Assembly (NCBI RefSeq): GCF_900142755.1
Contig: NZ_FRCA01000010.1
Location: 124,001 to 188,000 of the forward strand
Reading direction: 5' to 3'
From: Halomonas cupida
GTDB lineage: Bacteria > Pseudomonadota > Gammaproteobacteria > Pseudomonadales > Halomonadaceae
Length of the DNA: 64,000 nt
A model generated the notes under the pieces. The model did no database searches. It worked only from the letters and a program-made list of their open reading frames with translations, and had not been told where the DNA came from. Below are positions 26,942 through 34,298 of this stretch, piece after piece. A program made the position numbers and the translations under genes. Within the stretch, counting starts at the first letter, position 1. Every line of letters begins with the position of its first letter.

Positions 26942-26953
26942 ACACTATAGTGT
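26942..26953. promoter_or_regulatory. Perfect 12-bp palindrome upstream of the aryl polyene operon
   Basis: ACACTATAGTGT is a perfect dyad 39 bp before the first cluster gene, in the only long gene-free stretch (26903-27247) upstream of it. It contains a TATAGT that could act as a -10 element. A candidate operator/promoter. No cluster-linked regulator gene is present. The rest of the 345-bp gap shows nothing recognisable. Confidence 0.45.
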
Positions 26954-27247
26954 CCAAGCGCAAACAAGCGTGAAGGTGCTGGCTGATTGAGGTAACTGGC
27001 TTGCTTGTTATGTGAAATTGGCGATATCCGGCTAGCGCCACGCGCTGGCTCTGGCGGCATCGAGCCCGACATTGGAGAGGTGGGACAAGGTCAGTATCAG
27101 CCCGGCAGGTTCTTGTCCTGGGCCGCCAGCGGCCACAGGGCAGTGCCACCGACGGTCCACAGGCCCGGGATGAACTGTTGGGTTTTTACGTCGATAGTGC
27201 GGTGGGGCCACCACATGGCTGCCGGTGGTGGCCTCCGAGTGACTGGC

Positions 27248-28408
27248 CTACAGCAGATACTTGAAGCGCAGTCTGGCGCCATAGCGGTCTGCATCGTCGA
27301 GGTTGTCGACTTCATCGTGCTCGATGGTGCTGTAGTAGGCCCCCAGGTAGATGCCGAGGTCCTTGATGTCGAGCACATCGGCGAAGTGGTACGACGTGTA
27401 GAGCGTATCGATGGAATACTTGCCCGGCAGACTGATGACATCATCGTCATTGCTGCCTGGTTTGACGTCGTCAATCTCGTTGCCGGCATGAATATAGCCG
27501 ACCCCGAAGCCTTTCCAGAGCGCATTCAGCCCCAGCGTCAGGTTGTCTTCCTCGTAGGCATCGAGCCATGACAGGTTGGCGTTCAGGCTCCAGTCACCCG
27601 AATCCCAGGATAGCCGAGTACCGTAGCCGGTCCGGTCACTGATGTCGGCACCACGTTCATCGACGATGGCGTCATCCACCAGGTTGGTCTCCATGCCTGC
27701 CGCCAGTGTCCAGGAGCCTGGTGTCCACGCCACTACCGGGCGCACGATAAACGAGCTCTTGGCGTCATCATCCGGGTTGACGGTGTAGCCGTGATAGGTG
27801 GATGAGTCGAAAAGATCCGTACGGTCACCAAACAGTGTGGAGACTTCAGCATGCCAGTCTCCAGTGCTGTGGCTGACCATCACCTGGCCTGAATCCCCGC
27901 CGCGGCCACGGCCTTCCTTTGCCTGGTAGACATAACCCTGGCCATCTCGGTAGAGCCCATCGGATGTGTCGCCGCTGAAGCCGACGAAAACATCCTGGCC
28001 CAGCGGAAACAGGTCGTAGGCTTCGAAGCGGCCTACCTTGAGCTGTGTCCCTCCGCGGTTGCCGATGGCCAGCCAGGCATCATCAACACCCATGCCGCCG
28101 TCTGTCTGAACCAGTGGCTGAACCTTGAAACGCGCATAATTTCCGCTATCGGTGCTGCGCTCGCCACTGACATCCAGCAGTATTCGGCCAGTCTGGTTGA
28201 ATTCATCACCATCATCGATTTCATCCTCGAAGAAGATGGGGCCTCTTCCGGAGTGGGTATTCTGAGCGTTGATATCGAGCTCGACATCGCCACCGAACGT
28301 CAGGCGATTATGGCCATTCTCATAGGTAAAATCTGCCGATGCCGGCAGGCTGAACATGGCGGCGACGGAGCCGATGAATGCGATCTGGAAATTGGAGTTG
28401 TTGTTCAC
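27248..28408 (-). CDS. Outer-membrane porin, carbohydrate-type
   Basis: A 386-residue outer-membrane beta-barrel. It has a signal peptide ending PASA before DFTYENGH, then alternating amphipathic strands with acidic loops, and a C-terminal strand ending RLRFKYLL. The VGRFEAYDLFPLGQDVFVGF strand and DDAWLAIGNRGGTQLKVGRF pattern recall sugar-inducible porins of the RafY/carbohydrate porin type. That subfamily placement is tentative. It lies 120 bp downstream of the Tat-signal isomerase-like gene on the same strand and may share its transcript. Confidence 0.7.
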   Translation of the reverse strand: MNNNSNFQIAFIGSVAAMFSLPASADFTYENGHNRLTFGGDVELDINAQNTHSGRGPIFFEDEIDDGDEFNQTGRILLDVSGERSTDSGNYARFKVQPLVQTDGGMGVDDAWLAIGNRGGTQLKVGRFEAYDLFPLGQDVFVGFSGDTSDGLYRDGQGYVYQAKEGRGRGGDSGQVMVSHSTGDWHAEVSTLFGDRTDLFDSSTYHGYTVNPDDDAKSSFIVRPVVAWTPGSWTLAAGMETNLVDDAIVDERGADISDRTGYGTRLSWDSGDWSLNANLSWLDAYEEDNLTLGLNALWKGFGVGYIHAGNEIDDVKPGSNDDDVISLPGKYSIDTLYTSYHFADVLDIKDLGIYLGAYYSTIEHDEVDNLDDADRYGARLRFKYLL

Positions 28409-28528
28409 TCTTGTGACTTCCCTTTATTGTTGCCTCCGTGGATTGTCGGCTGTCCTGTCACCGCAATCCCTCGATGGTCGGTCTTGATCTAAACGGGTCA
28501 TACGACGGATGTGTATCTGTGTCTTCGC

Positions 28529-29431
28529 TCATACATCACAACGCAGTACTGCCTGTTCCAGAGCGTTGATCTTGTCTTCCCGGGAGCTTCCGCTCGGCTT
28601 GAACTCCTGAGCAACATAGCCATCGAACCCGGTATCCAGGATCGCTTGCATGATGGCTGGGTAATACAGTTCCTGGTTGGTATCCAGTTCATGTCGCCCG
28701 GGAACGCCGGCAGTATGGTAGTGGCCAAAATACTGGTGATTGTCGCGAATGGTTCGAATGACATCTCCTTCGCTGATCTGCATGTGATAGATGTCGTAAA
28801 GCAGTTTGAAATTGGGAGAACTCAACCGCTGACACAGCTCGATTCCCCAACTGGAGTTGTCGCACAGGTAGTCAGGGTGATCGATCTTGCTGTTGAGCAG
28901 CTCCATATGCAGCGTGACGCCTTTCTGCTCCGCGTGGGCGAGAATCCTCTTCAATCCCTGCTCGGCATTGAGCAACCCCTGTTCCTCCGACAGGCTGCGC
29001 TGGTTTCCACTGAAGCAGATCAGGTTGCGATACCCGGCATCACTCACCATGTCGATGTGGCGGAGGTAGCTCTCCACCAGATCGGCGTGAAAGCGACTAT
29101 CACTCCAGCCATCCTCCAGATTGGGCTCTGCGCCGTTGCACATGGAAGAGTCGATGCCGTGGCGCTTCAAGGTGGGCCATTCGTCGGGGCCAACCAGGTC
29201 AATGGCTGAAAAACCGGTGCTCAATACGAGCTGGCATAATTCATCAAGGCTGAGAAAGTCGTAGGTCCAACGTGCCACCGAGTGGTTGATGTTCCCTTTG
29301 AGACCTCGTGCATCCTGACTGCTCACATGGGCGCTTGCGGTTGAAGAGAACACGTTGGGTATGGCAACCGCGGCAGTGCTGGCGAGGCCAGTATAAAGCA
29401 GCGTCCTTCGGCTGATGGAGTGATCACCCAT
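28529..29431 (-). CDS. Tat-exported sugar isomerase/epimerase-like TIM-barrel protein
   Basis: A 300-residue protein of the AP-endonuclease-2/hydroxypyruvate isomerase fold. It has HMELLNSKIDHPDY (metal Glu), LLYDIYHMQISEGDV (metal Asp and His), FGHYHTAGVPGRHELD and GYVAQEFKPSG (final metal Glu), so the metal site looks complete. Unusually it begins with a twin-arginine signal, SRRTLLYTGLA, followed by a hydrophobic stretch and an SASA cleavage region, implying folded export to the periplasm. Its promoter region holds a LacI-type operator. Substrate unknown. Confidence 0.8.
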   Translation of the reverse strand: MGDHSISRRTLLYTGLASTAAVAIPNVFSSTASAHVSSQDARGLKGNINHSVARWTYDFLSLDELCQLVLSTGFSAIDLVGPDEWPTLKRHGIDSSMCNGAEPNLEDGWSDSRFHADLVESYLRHIDMVSDAGYRNLICFSGNQRSLSEEQGLLNAEQGLKRILAHAEQKGVTLHMELLNSKIDHPDYLCDNSSWGIELCQRLSSPNFKLLYDIYHMQISEGDVIRTIRDNHQYFGHYHTAGVPGRHELDTNQELYYPAIMQAILDTGFDGYVAQEFKPSGSSREDKINALEQAVLRCDV

Positions 29432-29563
29432 GACCAGTCTCCTTCATGAGCATATAGAATAAATTCATCTAATCAGGCCTCCTCATTGTGATGTGGTGAA
29501 GCATGGATCTACTGGGTCCATTGTTTGTTGTGGTGCAGCAATAAGTGATTACCATTAAACTGG

Positions 29564-29577
29564 TGTAACCGGTTACA
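29564..29577. promoter_or_regulatory. LacI/GalR-type operator palindrome
   Basis: TGTAACCGGTTACA is a perfect 14-bp dyad with the central CCGG typical of GntR/GalR-class LacI-family operators. It lies 132 bp upstream of the isomerase-like gene. No LacI-family gene is in the window, so the cognate regulator would act in trans. Confidence 0.6.
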
Positions 29578-29835
29578 TTGGTATAGGGAATTTGTTGAAC
29601 ATATGCAATGAGGCTGCTAACAAGTCAGTGCCATGACAAGAGGTCAGGGGCTATCATGTTGTAGCGGAAACCCTCTCAACCATGGCGTTCAAGGAAACAG
29701 TCGAAGCGAGGGGGAAGGAAGGGATATCTTTGGTATATTAGACTTAAGTTTATTCCTGGTGATGCTATTGGTGTTGGGTGACAAAGAGCGCTGGTGTGAG
29801 CGTTCAGGTGAGTCGCTAGCGCAGATCCTGCGACC

Positions 29836-29868
29836 AACGTTGCTGCTCGCCCTGAAAGCAGCAACGTT
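29836..29868. other. Strong hairpin downstream of the DUF1090 gene
   Basis: A 12-bp perfect stem (AACGTTGCTGCT / AGCAGCAACGTT) with a 9-nt loop lies 36 bp past the DUF1090 stop on its coding strand. It lacks a T-run on either side, so it may be a processing or stability hairpin, or a Rho-assisted end. The rest of 29432-29903 holds only the LacI-type palindrome and no supported gene. Confidence 0.6.
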
Positions 29869-29903
29869 TATCACGGTGAAGAGTCGAGTCCCGGGGAGGG
29901 GGA

Positions 29904-30305
29904 TTACCTGGGGCCTTGAAGCGCTCTGAGCTGCTGGATATCGGAGTGGAGTTCATCCTCGGCCTCCTGCAGCTCCTCGCGTTGCTCGGCGATGTCATCC
30001 GGGTCGCCTTCCCGCAGAGCCTCGTCGAGGTCCTGTCGGCGGTCACGAACTTCTTCCCGGCTTTCTTCCACAGCTTCCTCTGCATCAGCAATCAAGCTCT
30101 CGTCAGTGCAGTGGGCGCGGATATTGGAAAGGGCGCGTTGGAGCCCCTCGATGCGATGTTCATTACCGTACTTCTCGGCGGACTGCAGTTCATGCAGCAC
30201 CTCTTCTTCCCGAGCGCTGCATAACGGGTTGGTGTCATCGGCGAGCGCGCCGGACGCATAGGCGGCGCAGAAGCAGAGTGGCAGGAGATATCCAGGTCGT
30301 TTCAT
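29904..30305 (-). CDS. DUF1090 family periplasmic protein
   Basis: A 133-residue protein similar to E. coli YqjC: signal peptide (MKRPGYLLPLCFCAAYASGA, cleavage before DDTNPL), two conserved Cys residues (NPLCSAREEE and IRAHCTDE), and a long charged helical region rich in Glu/Arg that probably forms a coiled coil. Function unknown; envelope-located. The start was taken at the ATG before the signal peptide, 14 codons inside the longer frame. Confidence 0.82.
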   Translation of the reverse strand: MKRPGYLLPLCFCAAYASGALADDTNPLCSAREEEVLHELQSAEKYGNEHRIEGLQRALSNIRAHCTDESLIADAEEAVEESREEVRDRRQDLDEALREGDPDDIAEQREELQEAEDELHSDIQQLRALQGPR

Positions 30306-30427
30306 TGTGCGAGCTCCGTTCGCGTATTGGGCTGTTCCGAGTGCCATACTATCGACATTATGCCGCTATATGGATTTCGGTTGCATTATTGATCGGGGCA
30401 GTTCGGCAAGGAAAGGGAGGTCGGAGT

Positions 30428-31240
30428 ATGACACCAGGAGGAGATACCTACTCGGCAACTGCTGACCTGCAGGAGACGCTGGAGTCAGTGCTGCAGATTC
30501 TGCAGCAGCATCTGGCGGATGAGTTGGTGGCAGCCTGGTTGCATGGTTCGGCATTTTCAAGTGGATTACAGCCCGACAGTGATGTGGATATCCTCGCCGT
30601 GACTGAGCAGCCCATGAGTGCAGCGGTGCGGGCCGAGATAATCGAGGCGTTGATGCGGCATTCAGGATATCCGGGGGATGGTAGTGGCTTGAGGCCATTG
30701 GAGGTGATGGTATTCAGGTGTAGTGACCTGGTAGAGCTGCAGTATCCGGCTCGCAGTGAGCTTGTGTATGGCGAATGGCTGCGAGAGACGTTCGAGGCAG
30801 GCGAAGTTCCCGAGGCAGAATCCGACCCCGAACTGACGCTGGTGCTGGCTCAGGCTCGCCGGCAGTCCTTGCCTCTGCTGGGTCCCGAGCTCTCGGAGTT
30901 GCTGCCGCCGATCTCGGAAGCGGAGGTGTGGCGTGCCACCGGTGACCTGCTGCCGGGGCTGCTTGCCGGCTTCGAGGGGGATGAGCGCAATGTCCTGCTG
31001 ACACTTGCCCGGATGTGGAGGACGCTGGAGGTAGGTGATTTTGTTCCAAAGGACGTGGCCGCACGCTGGGCGCAGGTGCGTGTTGCTGCCGAGCACGGAG
31101 AGCTACTGGAATATGCACGTCAGGCGTACCTGGGAGCTATCCAGGACAGCTGGAAGGAGAGGACGCAGAAAGCGTTGTCGACGGCATGCCTGCTTGCCGA
31201 TCGTGTCGAAGGCGTTCTATCACGGGAGAGGGGAAAATGA
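30428..31240 (+). CDS. AadA-like nucleotidyltransferase
   Basis: A 270-residue protein with the polymerase-beta nucleotidyltransferase core LHGSAFSSGLQPDSDVDIL (residues 38-56; Asp52 and Asp54 as metal ligands) and a C-terminal helical domain (ERNVLLTLARMW, KDVAARWA) like the ANT(3'')/AadA adenylyltransferases. It could adenylylate spectinomycin/streptomycin-type aminocyclitols, but resistance cannot be claimed from sequence. GGAGG lies 7 nt before the ATG. The stop overlaps the next gene's ATG as ATGA, so the two are translationally coupled. Confidence 0.8.
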   Translation: MTPGGDTYSATADLQETLESVLQILQQHLADELVAAWLHGSAFSSGLQPDSDVDILAVTEQPMSAAVRAEIIEALMRHSGYPGDGSGLRPLEVMVFRCSDLVELQYPARSELVYGEWLRETFEAGEVPEAESDPELTLVLAQARRQSLPLLGPELSELLPPISEAEVWRATGDLLPGLLAGFEGDERNVLLTLARMWRTLEVGDFVPKDVAARWAQVRVAAEHGELLEYARQAYLGAIQDSWKERTQKALSTACLLADRVEGVLSRERGK

Positions 31241-31632
31241 CCCGAGTATCAACACACTTGATGTTCCAGGGAAATGCTGGTGAGGCGCTGGCGGCATACC
31301 GTCGAATCTTCTCCGACCTCATTGCTCAGGACATTGAATACTACAGCGAAGGAGAAGCCGGAAAGCCGGGGATGGTAAAGCAGGCAAGGATCTCGTTCTG
31401 CGGTCATGAGTTGATAGTGATCGACAGTCCGATCCCGCATGATTTTGATTTCACTCCCTCGATGTCCCTGTTTGTCGACTTCGAGACCTCCGATGTATTG
31501 GAAGATGCCTTCTCCAACCTGGCCAGCGGAGGGAAGGTGATGATGCCGTTGGATGACTATGGATTCAGCCGAAGGTTCGGCTGGGTCGTCGACTGCTTCG
31601 GCGTTTCATGGCAGCTCAATCTTCCTGTCTGA
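31237..31632 (+). CDS. PhnB-like VOC-family protein
   Basis: A 131-residue protein of the PhnB/3-demethylubiquinone methyltransferase-like branch of the VOC superfamily. It has HLMFQGNAGEALAAYRRIF at the start, DSPIPHDFDFTPSMSLFVDF in the middle, and a PLDDYGFSRRFGWVVDCFGVSWQL C-terminus. Typical substrates are unknown. Coupled to the AadA-like gene upstream. The 187 bp between it and the AraC gene hold nothing recognisable. Confidence 0.85.
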   Translation: MTRVSTHLMFQGNAGEALAAYRRIFSDLIAQDIEYYSEGEAGKPGMVKQARISFCGHELIVIDSPIPHDFDFTPSMSLFVDFETSDVLEDAFSNLASGGKVMMPLDDYGFSRRFGWVVDCFGVSWQLNLPV

Positions 31633-31819
31633 TGTGTCAGGTGGAGAGGGTTTATTAACCTCGCTATTGATCTCTATATTCCGGTGGCGGTCATATGCGA
31701 TGAACGCGGTGTTCTTTCGCGAACCAGTTCGAGTCCTCAACAGTCGGGGGCCAGCTCACCGGAGGCTGGGAGAGTTTCCTGTGTCAGGGGCTGAAAGTTG
31801 CCGCAGACTTTCCGTCTCA

Positions 31820-32632
31820 TCAGCTGGTTGTGCTGCCGGGAGGGTCGAAGTATCGGGTCGGTGTTGTCCCCAGGGCGCGGCGAAACATGGCGATGAAGGC
31901 ACTCTGGCTTCGGTAGCCAAGCTCCAGCGCCACGGTGCTGGCCGACTGTCCCAACGCCAGCCGGCGCACGGCTTCGACCAGCCGTGCCTGCTGGCGCCAC
32001 CGACCGAAGGTCAGTCCGGTTTCCGCCAGAAAGTGGTTGGCCAGTGTGCGAGATGTTGCACCTACGATACTGCCCCATTGCGCCAGCGTTTCGGTACGAC
32101 TGGGATCCTCGAGAATTGCCCGGCATATGGTTATCAAGCGGGGGTCGTTGGGCATGGGGGCATGGAGGGGCACGAACTCCATGTTATGCAACTCGTGCAC
32201 GATAAGCTGCATGATCAGGCCGTCTCGACCGTTGATATTGTATTCCAGCGGTATGTCCATCGAGGCCAGGATCAAGGCGCGCAGTAGATTGGATACAGAC
32301 ACCACCTGACAGGAACGCAGCCCCGTCTCGACAGTGGGCGCGATATAGAGTGTGCGCATGGTGACGGCGCTGAGCATGTTAATGGCATGCTCGGTGCCCG
32401 GCGACACCCAGACGGCACGCCCTGTCGGCACCACCCAGGTGTTGTTGTCTGTTGTGATCTCCATCACACCTGAGGCCGCAAAGATCAGTTGAGCTCTGGT
32501 ATGCGCATGGGGCTCGATACGGTAGCCAGCAGGAAAATCTTTCGCCATGGCCGCGATCGGGCGGTTCAGCTGCTGGTAATCGGCGGAGTCAGTGCTTTTC
32601 AAGTTTTTCCGTTTCGCGACATAACTGTTCAT
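31820..32632 (-). CDS. AraC-family transcriptional regulator
   Basis: A 270-residue regulator with an N-terminal cupin (HAHTRAQLIFAASGVMEITT) and a C-terminal double helix-turn-helix of AraC type (GATSRTLANHFLAETGLTFGRW, then the LGYRSQSAFIAMFRRALGTTPTRYF signature). It is divergent from the MFS transporter gene with about 90 bp between starts and is the likely regulator of that transporter. Confidence 0.87.
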   Translation of the reverse strand: MNSYVAKRKNLKSTDSADYQQLNRPIAAMAKDFPAGYRIEPHAHTRAQLIFAASGVMEITTDNNTWVVPTGRAVWVSPGTEHAINMLSAVTMRTLYIAPTVETGLRSCQVVSVSNLLRALILASMDIPLEYNINGRDGLIMQLIVHELHNMEFVPLHAPMPNDPRLITICRAILEDPSRTETLAQWGSIVGATSRTLANHFLAETGLTFGRWRQQARLVEAVRRLALGQSASTVALELGYRSQSAFIAMFRRALGTTPTRYFDPPGSTTS

Positions 32633-32723
32633 CCAAGCGTGATACAGAATGATCGGTGCTGTCTACCCTTGTTCGAACGCGGCGATTGATTGCTCTGCTG
32701 CGGACCGGACACGAGGGAGGCCC

Positions 32724-33944
32724 ATGCATCATTCTTGCCGTGTTATCGGCTTCATCAATACCGCCCACTTTCTCGATCACATGTTCATGCTGCTGTACCC
32801 CACGGCGGTGCTGGCAATGACCGAGGTGTTCCAGCGTTCCTATGGTGAGATGCTGGCTCTGGCAACGGGAGGGTTCGTGGCCTTCGGGTTGGGGGCATTG
32901 CCGTCCGGCTGGTTGGGCGACCGGTGGAGTCGCCGCCGTATGCTGATTGTCTTCCATATAGGGATTGGTGCCTCCGCTGTCCTTGTTGGCTTGAGCACCT
33001 CGGTATGGATGTTGGCGACAGGCTTGACGATGATTGGCGTATTCGCCTCGATCTACCATCCCGTCGGCACGGGGCTGCTGGTTTCTCATGCGGAGCGCAT
33101 TGGACGTGCTGTTGGGTGGAATGGTGTATTCGGCAATCTTGGCGTGGCGTTTGCCCCACTGATCACCGGCGGCCTGGTTCAGGTCTTCGGGTGGCGGGCA
33201 GCCTTTCTCGTACCTGGCGTGTTGGTGATCCTCTGCGGCCTGTTGTTCGCGACTATCGTTTCGGAGGAGCAGGCCGCCAGGCCCGGGCCGGGGCGAGGCC
33301 GGGCAGCAGCGCGTAGCATTCCGTCTGGAATCCTCCTGCGTGCTCTGATTGGTCTTGCCGTGATAACGATTGCCGGAGGGCTGTTGTTCAACGCTTTCAC
33401 CATAGCGCTGCCCAAGGTGCTGGATGAGCGTCTGGCCTTTCTTCAAGGAAATGCTGTCTGGGTGGGGCTGATGGTGAGTGCCATCTTCAGTATCGGGGCC
33501 ATGGCTCAGCTGTTGACCGGGCGAGCACTCGACCGGATGCCCATCAAATACTGTCTGTGGCCACTGGTGCTTGAGGTTCCGCTACTGGGTTGCATGGCTT
33601 GGGGGCACGATGGAGTGATGCTGTTGGCCGCGGCGGGTTTGACGTTCCTGATCTTCGCCAATGTCACGATCAACGACACCATCGTGGCGCGGTACTCAAC
33701 GGAGGAGTGGCGCTCTCGTGTATACGGAGCGCGCTATGTGCTGAGTTTCGGTATGAGCGGTATCGCAGTACCACTGGTGGCCTGGTCGCACACTACGGGA
33801 GAAGGATTTGTCACGCTGTTTCTCGTACTGGCCGGGGCATCACTTATGGTGCCGCTGGGTACGCTCATCTTCCCCTGTAGACCTCAGGAGATCTGGTCGA
33901 GTGATTCGGTTGAGCCGCCCGAGTCAATGACCAGAGTAGGGTGA
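32724..33944 (+). CDS. MFS transporter
   Basis: A 406-residue major facilitator with 12 predicted TM helices. The motif-A loop between TM2 and TM3 reads GWLGDRWSRRRM, and a cytoplasmic linker rich in Arg/Gly/Pro sits near residues 190-205. The N-terminus (FINTAHFLDHMFMLLYPT) resembles the FSR/fosmidomycin-resistance-like and related exporter families. GAGGGAGG precedes the ATG. The divergent AraC gene suggests inducible expression; the substrate is unknown. Confidence 0.85.
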   Translation: MHHSCRVIGFINTAHFLDHMFMLLYPTAVLAMTEVFQRSYGEMLALATGGFVAFGLGALPSGWLGDRWSRRRMLIVFHIGIGASAVLVGLSTSVWMLATGLTMIGVFASIYHPVGTGLLVSHAERIGRAVGWNGVFGNLGVAFAPLITGGLVQVFGWRAAFLVPGVLVILCGLLFATIVSEEQAARPGPGRGRAAARSIPSGILLRALIGLAVITIAGGLLFNAFTIALPKVLDERLAFLQGNAVWVGLMVSAIFSIGAMAQLLTGRALDRMPIKYCLWPLVLEVPLLGCMAWGHDGVMLLAAAGLTFLIFANVTINDTIVARYSTEEWRSRVYGARYVLSFGMSGIAVPLVAWSHTTGEGFVTLFLVLAGASLMVPLGTLIFPCRPQEIWSSDSVEPPESMTRVG

Positions 33945-34044
33945 TGGTTGAGTGTCAGGTTTGACCGTAATGCCTGTCGTAGAGGTTTACGGCTGGAAAT
34001 ATGTCAGAGGGACGTTGATGCGTGACAGGAGAGGGACACAATGA

Positions 34045-34085
34045 AAAACGGCCACTGCGATGATTTGCTAAGTGGCCGTTTTTTC
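34045..34085. terminator. Bidirectional intrinsic terminator
   Basis: An 11-bp perfect stem AAAACGGCCAC / GTGGCCGTTTT with a 16-nt loop, A-rich on one side and T-rich (TTTTTTCT) on the other. It can end transcription of the MFS gene from the left, and on the opposite strand it is placed where the original tRNA-Pro transcript would end. Confidence 0.9.
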
Positions 34086-34094
34086 TATGATTTC

Positions 34095-34142
34095 TGGTCG
34101 GAGTAGCAGGATTCGAACCTACGACCTCTGCCTCCCGAAGGC
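34095..34142 (-). tRNA. 3' fragment of tRNA-Pro(CGG): prophage attachment site
   Basis: Read on the minus strand, the sequence gives the anticodon loop with CGG, a GGCAG stem strand, the variable loop, T-arm (GTAGG TTCGAAT CCTGC), acceptor strand TACTCCG, discriminator A and CCA. Pairing continues only three bases (GGC) into the 5' anticodon stem and then stops, so the 5' half of the tRNA is missing. The integrase gene begins 157 bp away. This is the att core left by integration into tRNA-Pro, not a functional tRNA. Confidence 0.88.
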
Positions 34143-34282
34143 TATTAGCCTAGAAAAGTTGGGATATGTTCGGCTTTGCTCGTATAGGTTTGTATAAGGT
34201 AAAACAGTGGGTTATGTGCCGTTCTGCTATTCCGCTTGTTGCTCGCTACATCCCCTCTTATCCTACGCATGGAACCTATACG
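34139..34282. promoter_or_regulatory. Dyads at the att junction and upstream of the integrase
   Basis: AGGCTA-T-TAGCCT, a perfect 6+1+6 dyad, sits at 34139-34151 exactly where tRNA identity ends. A second pair, CGTATAGGTT (34181-34190) and AACCTATACG (34273-34282), is a 10-bp perfect inverted repeat 83 bp apart, the second arm lying 17 bp before the integrase ATG. They are candidates for integrase core and arm sites or an operator. Confidence 0.5.
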
Positions 34283-34298
34283 GAACCTAGGATGGGGC

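Noticed and set aside
29633-29929. 98-codon + strand frame between the isomerase-like and DUF1090 genes
   Set aside because: No ribosome-binding site or recognisable family, and it runs into the antisense of DUF1090.
34095-34142. Functional tRNA gene
   Set aside because: The 5' half (acceptor 5' strand, D-arm and most of the anticodon stem) is absent; only the att remnant remains.
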